Below are positions 1 through 8,907 of a DNA stretch of 64,000 nucleotides, in pieces. The translations under genes and the position numbers were made by a program. How positions within the stretch are numbered: position 1 is the first letter of the stretch; the number at the start of each line of letters is the position of its first letter. This DNA comes from CAILZL01 sp963748005 (GTDB lineage Bacteria; Pseudomonadota; Gammaproteobacteria; Steroidobacterales; Steroidobacteraceae). The stretch covers positions 3,410,001 through 3,474,000 of the forward strand of contig CAVVHH010000002.1 in the NCBI GenBank assembly GCA_963748005.1, in the 5' to 3' direction. The notes beneath the pieces are model-generated. The model was not told where the DNA came from, did not search any database, and saw nothing but the letters and a program-made list of their open reading frames with translations.

Positions 1-606
1 TGCTGCAGCACTGTGCCTGCGAATACTGCAACGGCCTTTTACAGCTCGGGTGTGAACATTGCGACTCAGTGGACCCAGGGTGCTGACCTGGAAGTCAATT
101 ACGCCGGACTGTTACGCGATAGAGCCTACAGCTTGCGCCTGCTCACGACTTACCAGCCGCATATCGTCTACGTCACGCCGGGCAGCGGGTCGTTTGACAT
201 GGGCGGGGCAGCATTCGGCAACCAGGGACTGCAGGCTGCTCCGGTCTGGCGCGCCTCACTGTTGGCTCGCTACACGCCAGTCGAGAATCTTGTCATCAGT
301 GCGCTGGTGCGATGGCGCAGCAGTCTTGCCTGGGGTCCGGAGCAGAGTGCACCGCTGGCGCCGCTGGTATTTGCGATGCAGGACATTCCTTCGGTGGCCT
401 ATACGAATCTGAACCTGTCGTATCTTTTCAAGCATGTTGGAGGCGCCCGGACCGAGGTCTACTTCAACGCGCAGAACCTGCTCGATCGGAAGCCGCCCGT
501 CGCTGCAGCCTTCAACAATGTGCAGCCAGGGCTCTTCCTTGGCAATGTGCTTGGTGATGATCCGATCGGTCGTTATTACACGTTAGGCTTCCGGCACCGC
601 ATGTAA
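1..606 (+). CDS. TonB-dependent receptor, C-terminal part (cut by window start)
   Basis: The reading frame is open from the first base and ends at a TAA after 201 codons, so the 5' part lies outside the window. The visible part is the end of a 22-strand outer-membrane barrel: alternating aromatic strands, a Cys-Cys pair at the very start, and the closing stretch GRYYTLGFRHRM. It matches the C-termini of the receptors at 938-3871 and 57385-60459 closely (same CC, ANTAT/ANAAT, YQPH and FNAQNLLDR/NVQNLLDE blocks), so it is a third member of the same paralogue group. Role: TonB-driven import of an unknown substrate. Confidence 0.93.
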   Translation, partial: CCSTVPANTATAFYSSGVNIATQWTQGADLEVNYAGLLRDRAYSLRLLTTYQPHIVYVTPGSGSFDMGGAAFGNQGLQAAPVWRASLLARYTPVENLVISALVRWRSSLAWGPEQSAPLAPLVFAMQDIPSVAYTNLNLSYLFKHVGGARTEVYFNAQNLLDRKPPVAAAFNNVQPGLFLGNVLGDDPIGRYYTLGFRHRM

Positions 607-937
607 GCCTGCGCCCGGATTCCTTGTTCGATACCCGTGCGATGTCCGCGATGCTGCGCAATGGCAGGCCGGCATCGAAGGGAAAATAAAAATAATTTCG
701 AACAGGGGTATCCATTCCCGCAAAAAGCTCTCCTGTCTATTACAGCACCGTTACGAGACGGGACGGCGAATAGATGCAGACAGGGGCTTATCGTCTGGTT
801 GGCAAGCTGATTCACCCTGGTGCGCAACCATGGTGGCTTCAGTGCAGCGACCAGAAATAAAGCGCCACGCGAAAACGCCCGGCGATGGTGGACTGACGGC
901 GGGCTGAAACTCAAGCACACAAGAATCGGAGGGGAGT
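607..937. other. Intergenic region before TonB receptor
   Basis: 331 bases between two co-directional receptor genes. An A/T-rich stretch near 680-700 could hold the promoter of the next gene, whose ribosome-binding site (GGAGGGGAG, 928-936) is strong. I see no copy of the CTGGTMT operator and no gene relic here. Confidence 0.5.
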
Positions 938-3871
938 ATGCGAAAGAGAAATTTACGACCAAGCTGGACTGCGGGCTTGATGGGGCTCCTTGCAGGCCAG
1001 GTAATCCATGCGCAGACAGTCGCACTGGAACTGGAAGAGGTCGTCGTCACCGGTTCGCGCGTCGTCAAGAACGGCAATGACAGCCCCACACCGGTAACAG
1101 TTGTCAGCGTGGCGGATTCGGAGCAGGTGCGTCCTGCCACGATCGCAGAACAGCTGAACGACATGCCGCAGTTTTCCGGATCGCAGGGCCAGCAGAACGG
1201 CATCGGCTCCGGTAGCGCCAATGGCGGTAATCCCAATGGCCAGGCGAATGTGCTGAATCTGCGCAATTTCGGCCAGACCCGCACACTGATTCTGTTTGAC
1301 GGCCACCGCGTGGCGTCGACTTCGCCAAATGGCACGGTTGACGTCGACATGATTCCACAGATACTGCTGCAGCGTGTTGACGTGGTGACCGGTGGCGCTT
1401 CGGCGGTGTACGGCGCGGACGCAGTGACGGGTGTTGTCAATTTCATCACCGACAAGAATTTCAGCGGTATGAAGATCAACGGTCAGGTCGGCCAGTCTGA
1501 CCAGAACGATGATCGCGGCGGGGCTATCGGTATCGCCTGGGGTGGCGACCTGTTTGGCGGTCGCGGACATATGCTGGCCAGTTATGAGTACCGCGGTGAC
1601 GAGGGCGTTGATCGCACCACCAGTCGCGAGTGGTTTCGCAGAAGGCCGTATGTTGAACAGATTTCCAACACCGCCACGCTGACGCAGTTTGGGCTGGTGA
1701 TGAATGCCACCAACAATGACAGATCCTTTGGTGGCGTGATCCTGCCACCCAATGCAACAACGACGGGCCTGCCTTACAACCAGTATTTCATTTCGAACGG
1801 CGTTCTGGCGCCGGTCGATTTCGGCATAAGAACGCCAGTAGCAAACATCAGTTCCGGCGGCTCCGGTGCGTACTTCGATCCTTCGCTCAAGGGTCAGCTG
1901 AAGATGCATCAGGTGTTTGCGCGCATGGACTATGACTTTACCGATACCGTGCACGGCTATTTCAAGGCCTCTGGCACCAAGAACTACAACGCCGCCTACA
2001 GCCTGATCCAGCCGACATACAACCCTGGTGACGGTACCAACATCTACAACCTGTTTGTCAACAATCCCTACCTCACTGCCCAGCAGCAGAGTGCTTTAAC
2101 GGCGGCGGGTGTTACGCGGTTCAGATTCCTCAAGGTGCAAGCGGATGCGCCGCGGCAGTTCGCCGAGTCGAATGAAACCCAGTACTCCATCGATACCGGT
2201 CTGAATGGCGAATTCGGTGATGGCTGGAGCTGGGAAGTGGCCCTGGTGCACGCCAGCAACCAGCAGGAAGTGGTGCAGAACAAAGCCGAGAACGGTGTGA
2301 AGATGGCTGCTGCGCTGGACGCGGTAACGCCGGCCGGTGGCGGAGCGCCAGTGTGCTGGGTCACGACGCAGCCCCAGTATGCAAGTAAGTATTCCGGATG
2401 TGTTCCGTACAACGCGTTCGGTCCAACTTCGATGACTCAGGCAAACATCGATTACATGTTTGACAGGCTCAGAGTGGTTTCGTACACGGACATGAATGAT
2501 GTTGAAGCATTTCTTTCCGGAGCACCTTTCAATAGCTGGGCGGGTCCGATCACCACGGCGCTCTCGGCTCAGGCTCGTAAATCGAGTTATCACCTGGATA
2601 GCAACAACACGCCGAGTGACGCTTCAAACCCGCTGGTCTGCCCGGAACTGCGGTTGGCTACTTGCGGCACGCAGTCACAGACCTATCTTCAGGCGGGTTC
2701 GTATTCAAGATCCGAGGTATCCGTCAGCGTGAAAGAGGCGGCACTGGAATTCGATCTGCCGCTGCTCAAGGACGTGTTCCTTGCCAGAGATGTTTCGCTC
2801 AATGGCGCGGTGCGCTATACCAACTATTCCACGAGCGGAACCGTCTACACCTGGAAAGCGGGACTGGACTGGAAATTCAACAACGAGGTCAGCTTCCGTG
2901 GCACAAGGTCGCGCGATATTCGCGCCCCCACGCTGTTTGAACTGTATCGGCCTACCGCTGTTGGCAATCTCAACACTGTCGATCCCTACACTCTCACGCC
3001 CCTCAACGGCAGCGTGGTTGTCAACGGCAAGACGGTCAACTCGGCCACCACCTATACCACTGGCAATCCGAATCTGGATCCCGAGACGGGCGATACGACT
3101 ACGCTCGGCATCGTCTATCGTCCGGATTGGGCACCTGGCTTCAGTGCGTCTGTCGACTACTATTACATCAACGTCACGGATGCCATCCTCCAGCTGAACA
3201 CCACACAGGCTGCAACAGCCGTGGCCTGTCCAAATAGTGGTGGTACTTCGCCGGTGTGTGCGTTGATCATCCGTCCCATCGACTGTTGCACCAAATCGGA
3301 TGCGAACGCTGCCACTGCTTTTTATTCTACGGGCGTGAATGTCGCACGAAACTGGACGACGGGTGCGGACGTCGAGCTCAGCTACGCCAATCGGTTGTTC
3401 GATAAGGCATTCAGTTTGCGTTTGCTGGCGAGCTATCAGCCGCACAATGTGATCGTCAATCCCATTACCGGGGGAACTACCGAAAATGCAGGGTTCTACG
3501 GCTCCAGCCCGACATGGCGCGCCACCCTCGTTGCCAGCTTCTCGCCCACCGAGAATCTGAAGGTCAGCGTGCAGGAGCGTTATCGCAACGCGATGAGCTG
3601 GACTCCCACAATCTACTCGCCATTGGCGGCACAGGTAATGACCAATGCTCCAAGCATCTCATCGGTGTTCTATACCAACCTGAACGTGGCCTATACCCTG
3701 GGAGGGCTGGGTGGCAAGACCGAGATCTATCTCAACGTGGCGAACCTGTTTGATCGGGAAGCACCGATTGCCGGCGGTTTGCAGGTGGGCTTCCCCGGCA
3801 ACAGTACCCCTGTTCCTGGGGATGATGTCATTGGCCGGTACTACACGCTGGGATTCCGCTATCGCATGTAA
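938..3871 (+). CDS. TonB-dependent receptor
   Basis: 977 residues with a signal peptide (cleavage likely after VIHA), a plug domain opening with the TonB-box-like ELEEVVVTGSRV near residue 30, plug motifs (NLRNFGQTRTLILFDGHRV; QRVDVVTGGASAVYGADAV), then a long barrel ending GRYYTLGFRYRM. ATG is preceded by GGAGGGGAG at ideal spacing. There is no STN domain, so it is a plain transporter, not a sigma-signalling receptor. It is a close paralogue of the receptor at 57385 and of the partial gene at 1-606. The substrate cannot be read from sequence; neighbouring esterases and sugar-acid genes suggest plant-derived phenolic esters or sugar derivatives (inference). Confidence 0.95.
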   Translation: MRKRNLRPSWTAGLMGLLAGQVIHAQTVALELEEVVVTGSRVVKNGNDSPTPVTVVSVADSEQVRPATIAEQLNDMPQFSGSQGQQNGIGSGSANGGNPNGQANVLNLRNFGQTRTLILFDGHRVASTSPNGTVDVDMIPQILLQRVDVVTGGASAVYGADAVTGVVNFITDKNFSGMKINGQVGQSDQNDDRGGAIGIAWGGDLFGGRGHMLASYEYRGDEGVDRTTSREWFRRRPYVEQISNTATLTQFGLVMNATNNDRSFGGVILPPNATTTGLPYNQYFISNGVLAPVDFGIRTPVANISSGGSGAYFDPSLKGQLKMHQVFARMDYDFTDTVHGYFKASGTKNYNAAYSLIQPTYNPGDGTNIYNLFVNNPYLTAQQQSALTAAGVTRFRFLKVQADAPRQFAESNETQYSIDTGLNGEFGDGWSWEVALVHASNQQEVVQNKAENGVKMAAALDAVTPAGGGAPVCWVTTQPQYASKYSGCVPYNAFGPTSMTQANIDYMFDRLRVVSYTDMNDVEAFLSGAPFNSWAGPITTALSAQARKSSYHLDSNNTPSDASNPLVCPELRLATCGTQSQTYLQAGSYSRSEVSVSVKEAALEFDLPLLKDVFLARDVSLNGAVRYTNYSTSGTVYTWKAGLDWKFNNEVSFRGTRSRDIRAPTLFELYRPTAVGNLNTVDPYTLTPLNGSVVVNGKTVNSATTYTTGNPNLDPETGDTTTLGIVYRPDWAPGFSASVDYYYINVTDAILQLNTTQAATAVACPNSGGTSPVCALIIRPIDCCTKSDANAATAFYSTGVNVARNWTTGADVELSYANRLFDKAFSLRLLASYQPHNVIVNPITGGTTENAGFYGSSPTWRATLVASFSPTENLKVSVQERYRNAMSWTPTIYSPLAAQVMTNAPSISSVFYTNLNVAYTLGGLGGKTEIYLNVANLFDREAPIAGGLQVGFPGNSTPVPGDDVIGRYYTLGFRYRM

Positions 3872-3889
3872 ACCAGTGGCATCCGCAGA

Positions 3890-3927
3890 TGGAACGCCCT
3901 CCGGCCGGTAGTGACCGGTGGGTGTTC
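3890..3927 (+). terminator. Imperfect hairpin after TonB receptor
   Basis: GGAACGCCCTCCGG is partly complementary to CCGGTGGGTGTTCC with an inner CCGGT/ACCGG pair. It lies 19 bases after the receptor stop. No run of T follows, so this may be a Rho-dependent or mRNA-stabilising hairpin instead of an intrinsic terminator. Confidence 0.3.
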
Positions 3928-4104
3928 CGAGCTTACGGAAGCTGTGCTCAGGAACGAAGAAAGCAATGCGATTGGCGGTGTGGGATCAACGACCGATATG
4001 CAAGACCGTTTCGTTTCTCCAGCTTGAGACAGGCTCGTTGCGAGTGGCGCCGCTTGCCGCTTTCGAAGAACACAATCCAAGTCCTGGAGCTGGAGTCGAC
4101 AATC

Positions 4105-4593
4105 ATGAAGCTGAACCTCGTTAACATTGCCGCGACTGCGTTGACGCTTCTGACATTGGCTGCTTCAACGCCGCTTCTTGCACAAGCAACCGCAGACAAC
4201 CCGTTGCAACTCGCGCCACCGCGAACGGTGACCTTGGTCGTGGCGGATCTGGACAGGGAAATTGCCTGGTATGCAACCGTGCTCGGTTTCCACGACACGA
4301 AAAAGTTCGGGCCGGGAACCGCGAATGACCGGGCAGTCAGGATTGAGCGCGCTGGCTTTCGACTCGATCTTGTGTGGCACAAGGGTTCAACACGACCGCC
4401 GCCGCCTGCGCTCTACAACGAGGGTTATTCGCACGTTTCTTTCGAGACCACGGCCATCGATGAGGCATACAAGTGGCTGACGGCGCATAGCGTTGTGATC
4501 GACGCGGTTCGTGACAAGAACACCAATGCACTCCGGATCATGAGGTTCAAAGATCCGGAGGGGAACGAGATCCACATTGAGATTCCGAATTAG
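4105..4593 (+). CDS. Exported VOC (glyoxalase/dioxygenase fold) protein
   Basis: 162 residues: signal peptide ending LLAQA, then one vicinal-oxygen-chelate unit (VTLVVADLDREIAWYATVLGF near residue 37; DPEGNEIHIEI at the C-terminus). The first metal ligand usual in VOC enzymes, a His at the start of the first strand, is Thr here (RTVTLVV), while the later His (YSHVSFET) and Glu (HIEI) remain. The paralogue at 34320-34802 has all three. The start was chosen at the ATG beginning the signal peptide; the frame is open further upstream without a good start. VOC proteins are normally cytosolic, so export is notable. Reaction unknown. Confidence 0.85.
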   Translation: MKLNLVNIAATALTLLTLAASTPLLAQATADNPLQLAPPRTVTLVVADLDREIAWYATVLGFHDTKKFGPGTANDRAVRIERAGFRLDLVWHKGSTRPPPPALYNEGYSHVSFETTAIDEAYKWLTAHSVVIDAVRDKNTNALRIMRFKDPEGNEIHIEIPN

Positions 4594-4826
4594 CCAGAGC
4601 CTGCCTATGCCAGTCACAACAAACAGTTTCAACACGAAGCTGCTGTGTCGGCACCTTGCATTTGTTGCCAGCTGCGACGCGCGCATGACAAGACATGCTG
4701 CTAAACTGAAGTATCGCTCCGGCTATCGATGGTTTGTGTCCGCCGCATTACTCGACGAGGACGGTATCGTTCGCCATCGTCCTGGTCAGACATGAGTTCT
4801 GAAAAATCATTGGGGGATATGTGTTG

Positions 4827-6218
4827 ATGCAGTCAAAACTCGGAACTCTGGTTGTCGTCACCTTGCTGGCCTGTGTCACGGGCGCACAAGGTCAGGAAGC
4901 GCCTGCCGGTGTACAGGCTCCCCGCGTTGGCGGCGGCAGGCCACAGGTGGGTCCGATGACGACCGATCACTACCGTTCAAGCTTCGTAAAACTGGGCGGT
5001 ACTGCGGCAGATGGTTTGTTATACGAACCGTTGACGCCAAGGCCGAACACGCGGGTCGCGGTCCTTTATTCCAACTCCAGTTTCAACTTTGATCCGCCCG
5101 CTGCAGAGTTGGCCAGTCGTGGTTATCGCGTGTTGTTTGTGCCGCATCCACGTTCCGGAAAAACCGCATCGCCATTTGATGGGTTTGTGGAGGCATCGCG
5201 TGGCATTGCCTACTTGCGAACGTTGCCCGGTATTGAGCACGTGGTTGTTGCAGGATGGGGCGCCGGCGCGGTGACGATGACCTTGTACGCGGATGTCGCT
5301 GCGCACGGGATGGCCGCATGCGCGGGCAAAGAAAAAATTTCTCCCTGCACAAAAGAGCAGGCTTCCAACCTGGCCAGGCCTGATGGTCTGATCTTGTTCG
5401 ATCCAGGTCTGGGTTCGGGATCAAAAGTATCCAACATCGATCCTGCCTTTACCGGCGACGTTCGCAACAAACCGGATCTCGACATGTTCGCGACTGTGAA
5501 CGGTTATAACGTCAGCACCGGCACCGCGACGTATTCAGCAGAGTTCAGCAAGAAGTACTTCGCCGGGCAATCGGCGCGCAACAATCAGGTCATAGATGCT
5601 GCACTCGCGCGGCTGAAGGCCCTGGATGAGGATGACAGCAAGACCATCGACGAACCGCTGTTCGCCCCCGGCGCAGCCAACATGGGCGCGGCGGCCAGTC
5701 TGCATAATGCAGACTTGAGATTCATTTCGCACACCAGGCGGCCACATCCGCTGCTCAAGGCCGATGGTTCGAAGCCTGAAGTTATCTTGCGCTCGATCCG
5801 GCCGATCACTTCACCTGTTGGCGATGATGCGATCAAGAAGGCAGTGGCCCGATATAGCCAGCCCAATCCTGCCTATACGGTGCGGGAATACCTGGCCAAT
5901 GATGCGATTCGCACGACGAAGGATTTTGCCTTGACCGAGGATGATGTTATCGGCGTCGACTGGAAATCCTCGAATACGGGTACGCCCGCCCAGGCCGAAG
6001 GCGTCACCGTGCCGACATTGGTGATGACCAATACCTGCTTCCAGTTCATCGTGGCTTCCGAGATCATTTACGACCACCTTGCTGCGAAAGACAAGACCTT
6101 CGCAGGCGTGGAGGGCTCAGAGCACTTCTTCACATCCTGTGGTCCGCAATATGGCGATCCCAAGCAGCGCTTGTTTGATTTCGTTGCTGACTGGCTGGGC
6201 AAGCCAGCACGGTTCTGA
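4827..6218 (+). CDS. Exported alpha/beta-hydrolase-like protein lacking the nucleophile
   Basis: 463 residues with a signal peptide (cleavage around GAQGQ). It is homologous along its length to the protein at 46487-47839 (shared LYEPxT, RGYRVL, SHTRxxxPLL, GVDWxSS and VEGxxH blocks). In the paralogue the nucleophile elbow reads GHSGG, but here it is GWGAG (codons 5253-5267), so residue 145 is Gly where Ser is expected. The candidate C-terminal His (GSEHFF) is kept. A GTG at 4821 is an alternative start; ATG 4827 fits the TGGGGGAT ribosome-binding site better. Probably a ligand-binding pseudoenzyme, or a hydrolase with a non-standard mechanism. Confidence 0.85.
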   Translation: MQSKLGTLVVVTLLACVTGAQGQEAPAGVQAPRVGGGRPQVGPMTTDHYRSSFVKLGGTAADGLLYEPLTPRPNTRVAVLYSNSSFNFDPPAAELASRGYRVLFVPHPRSGKTASPFDGFVEASRGIAYLRTLPGIEHVVVAGWGAGAVTMTLYADVAAHGMAACAGKEKISPCTKEQASNLARPDGLILFDPGLGSGSKVSNIDPAFTGDVRNKPDLDMFATVNGYNVSTGTATYSAEFSKKYFAGQSARNNQVIDAALARLKALDEDDSKTIDEPLFAPGAANMGAAASLHNADLRFISHTRRPHPLLKADGSKPEVILRSIRPITSPVGDDAIKKAVARYSQPNPAYTVREYLANDAIRTTKDFALTEDDVIGVDWKSSNTGTPAQAEGVTVPTLVMTNTCFQFIVASEIIYDHLAAKDKTFAGVEGSEHFFTSCGPQYGDPKQRLFDFVADWLGKPARF

Positions 6219-6307
6219 CCAGCGGCCAATGTACTCTGACTCCGTTCGATCAGAATTGCGATCGATCTGTTACCGCTTGATGCGATTTTTTGACAGGGGA
6301 AAACATT

Positions 6308-7522
6308 GTGATTGACATGATGCGTTGGCATCGTCTTGTCGTGCTGCTGGTCGGACTAGTGCTGACTTACGTGACGATCACCGGAGCCGGTATTCAAATT
6401 GCAGACATGCGGGCGCTGGTCACGCATGCACCAGAGACTGATCCCGACGTGCTGCTGATGCGCCAGCACCACAATGGCCCCGCAAACTATTTTGTCGTGA
6501 CCGCGCCTGACTATACCGCCACAGCTTTGCCCGCAAAGCTCGACCATGACGCCGCGATTCACCGCGCGGCACAGCTGGGCCGTACAGCTGCACCGGGCGC
6601 TGCTCTGCGTCTTGTGGAATTGCGCACCTATGAAGGAAAAGTTGTCGCCCATGTCCAGATGGACAAACGTCATATGGCGTTTGATCTCGAAACGGGTGCA
6701 TCGTTACCGGACGATGCCTTGCCCACACCGCCTCTGCCGAACCGCTTCACGTCACCGCGCCAGGACTTCAAAGCGCTGCATCGCTTCAACTTCATGGGCT
6801 CCTGGGCAACCGTGCCTGATATTGTGGTGGGAGTGGCTTTCCTTATCCTGATCATCACGGGATTGATCCACTATCTGCGCTTGTTCCGGCGGCGCCGAAG
6901 CATAGGCAAAGGTTCCATATTCTGGCGCGGCGGCAACTTGTGGCGCGAACTGCATCGCTGGGTCTCGTTGGTCTCAGTCATCGTGGTCATATCACTGTCA
7001 ATCACTGGAACATTGCTGGCCATCAACAGTGTCGGTGCGACCGTCTATGGAAAGCTGCACCCGCGCAATGGCGCACCCAGCCCCACCGGGGGCGATTATT
7101 CCTCACCGCTGCGCGATGAAGAGTTGTCAGCCATGACCAGCGCGACGTTGGCCGCATTCCATCAGGCCAGACCGGACACTGGAATCAAGGTGTTGCGGCT
7201 GCGTTACTTTTCCGGTTATTCGCAGGGCATTATTGGTGCTGCCGATGCCGATACAACACAGCTGGTATACAACACGGCTACCGGTGCGGAGATGGGGCTA
7301 AGTGAAAAGGGTTATCCGGAAATCGGGATGCCGTTTGGCTGGGAGTGGAACCAGCGACTGAAGCGGATTCATCGTGGCGACATTTTTGGGATGAGCGGAC
7401 GCTGGATCGTGACAATCAGCGCGCTTGCCATTGTTTATCTGGCAATCTCCGGTTTCGTACTTTATTACCAGGCTTGGATACGTCGCTATCGGTCTGGACG
7501 GCGTTCACTACTGTGGAAATAG
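6308..7522 (+). CDS. PepSY-associated transmembrane protein
   Basis: 404 residues with the layout of PepSY_TM proteins: one N-terminal membrane helix (RLVVLLVGLVLTYVTITGAG), a periplasmic PepSY-like segment, two central helices (about residues 175-195 and 222-245), a second periplasmic part and a C-terminal helix (ALAIVYLAISGFVLYY). Conserved His residues in HRFNF, ELHRWVS and KRIHRGD fit the family, some members of which act in iron uptake or ferric reduction next to TonB receptors. I chose GTG 6308, seven bases after AGGGGA; ATG 6317 or 6320 and TTG 6290 are alternatives. A decayed copy of the same family follows at 8152-8507. Confidence 0.85.
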   Translation: MIDMMRWHRLVVLLVGLVLTYVTITGAGIQIADMRALVTHAPETDPDVLLMRQHHNGPANYFVVTAPDYTATALPAKLDHDAAIHRAAQLGRTAAPGAALRLVELRTYEGKVVAHVQMDKRHMAFDLETGASLPDDALPTPPLPNRFTSPRQDFKALHRFNFMGSWATVPDIVVGVAFLILIITGLIHYLRLFRRRRSIGKGSIFWRGGNLWRELHRWVSLVSVIVVISLSITGTLLAINSVGATVYGKLHPRNGAPSPTGGDYSSPLRDEELSAMTSATLAAFHQARPDTGIKVLRLRYFSGYSQGIIGAADADTTQLVYNTATGAEMGLSEKGYPEIGMPFGWEWNQRLKRIHRGDIFGMSGRWIVTISALAIVYLAISGFVLYYQAWIRRYRSGRRSLLWK

Positions 7523-7606
7523 GTGGCCGCATTCTTCCTGCACGGCAGGAGAAACGAGGTCGGCAGTACATTGGCACGCATCAGGTATAACTGGGGAGAG
7601 ATTGCC

Positions 7607-8134
7607 ATGAAGGTTCGACTTGATCTGTTGTCATTGTGTCTTGCGGCTGCCAGCGTCGCTGTGGCCCAGGTCCCATCAATAAACCGCGATCTGCCGGCCC
7701 CGACAGATACGGCCGCTCGCGGCCCATCAATGGCACTGGCTGTGGAAGCCGCGCAGACCGCTGTGGCTGTTTGCGCTGCTCGCGGCGCTCATGTCAGTGC
7801 CAGTGTGGTCGATTCCGCTGGCGTGGTCAAAGCTCTGATCGCGGATGATGGCGCAAATCACCGCGCGGTAGTGACCAGTACGGGCAAGGCGATGGCGGCT
7901 AATGCTTTCAAGATGCCGAGCGGCGAACTGGCGGAGAAGATCAAGACGGATACCGCGCTGTTGGAGCGGGTGAAGGCCAATCCCGGCTACATGCCAGGCT
8001 CTGGTGCATTGCCACTGATTGTCGATGGCCAGGTGATCGGTGCTCTCGGTGTCGGTGGCGCGCACGGCGCTCCGGGTCTGGATGAAAGCTGCGCACGCGC
8101 TGGATTGGACAAGGTGCGTGCGCGGCTCAAGTAG
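7607..8134 (+). CDS. Exported GlcG/HbpS-family protein
   Basis: 175 residues: signal peptide (ASVAVAQ), then a DUF336/GlcG-HbpS domain (ALAVEAAQTAVAVCAARG, SASVVDSAG, GALPLIVDGQVIGALGVGG). HbpS-type members bind haem or corrinoids, while GlcG is linked to glycolate use; the fold alone does not settle which applies here. ATG follows GGGGAGAG. It lies 84 bases after the PepSY protein and probably shares its transcript, which favours a metal/haem link (inference). A second exported member is at 35652-36257. Confidence 0.87.
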   Translation: MKVRLDLLSLCLAAASVAVAQVPSINRDLPAPTDTAARGPSMALAVEAAQTAVAVCAARGAHVSASVVDSAGVVKALIADDGANHRAVVTSTGKAMAANAFKMPSGELAEKIKTDTALLERVKANPGYMPGSGALPLIVDGQVIGALGVGGAHGAPGLDESCARAGLDKVRARLK

Positions 8135-8151
8135 GGCTTGACTGTGCGCAT

Positions 8152-8507
8152 CATCCATCGCTGTATTCACCGTGTTGTTGGGCATGTATATCGACGGCGC
8201 CAGCATGTTTCTGCAACTGATCGATTTGCAAACGTCGTTCGACCGTGCGGATGCTTACATCCCAACATGTAAACGATCCGCCATGGCCCCTCAATAATTT
8301 CAGGTGCGTGTAGATGCCGGCCAGGCAGCTGAAGCAAATCTGTCGGATTTCAACTTGACACCAGGTTGTTAGCGGTCGTCGCGGCCGAGCAAATCGCTGC
8401 TGGCGGTGCAGCGATGCGCTTCGTTGAATTACGCATTGTGGATGGCAAACTGGCCGGACAGTTGCGTCGGCAGGTCAACGAGTCAAGGCATTGCGCTCTC
8501 GCCGCTT
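8152..8507 (+). pseudogene. Relic of a PepSY-type membrane protein
   Basis: No intact frame, but pieces align with the gene at 6308-7522. Around 8172-8220 a frame reads LLGMYIDGASMFLQLIDL, resembling the N-terminal helix region. At 8372-8465 a frame reads GGAAMRFVELRIVDGKLAG, which matches GAALRLVELRTYEGKVVA of the intact protein. The pieces are in different frames and the rest of the gene is missing. I read this as a degraded duplicate; the first piece is weaker than the second. Confidence 0.5.
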
Positions 8508-8512
8508 GAGAA

Positions 8513-8840
8513 GTAGTGTGGGTGACCGACAGCGCCTGCAGCGTGGTGCATATGTTCGAAGACACGGTGATGCCGCCCAGACAGATGATGAGTGTCAGGA
8601 AGCGGGACGAACCGTCCTGGTTGACCTTCAGCGCCAATGGCAGGCGGGTGTATGCCGCCACTGGTGACATCATCGACGCTACCAGTAATAGCGTGATAAC
8701 GGTCTGAAGAATGAGCTTGACAGGAAGTGCAAGGCGAAAAAGCCGTCGAGGTCCTCTATCAGGACGGCAAGCTCGTCAGAACTGTCGATCAGTTCGGTGC
8801 TGGAAAGGTTCTGCCGGACGGGTTGGGCAGCGGAGAATAG
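8513..8840 (+). pseudogene. Relic of a YncE-like beta-propeller protein, C-terminal end
   Basis: One frame reads LWVTDSACSVVHMFE, RDEPSWLTFSANGRRVYAATGD, IIDATSNSVITV and stops at 8705. After frame changes the sequence continues as QGEKAVEVLYQDGKLVRTVD and ends at a TAG (8838). Repeated blade motifs (W-x-T/S-D, SxDGRxVYxATGD) are typical of YncE-type or cytochrome-D1-like propellers. The first two thirds of such a gene are absent, so this is a truncated, frameshifted remnant. Confidence 0.65.
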
Positions 8841-8907
8841 TTCCGTGGTCCAAGTTCTTTGGGCCAGATGCAGGATGGGAAATCGAATTATCAGGAGTCA
8901 ATTAGAC

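Noticed and set aside
953..1954. 333-residue open frame on the minus strand
   Set aside because: It is antisense to the plug domain of the TonB receptor at 938; the same shadow appears at the same place opposite the paralogue at 57766-58464.
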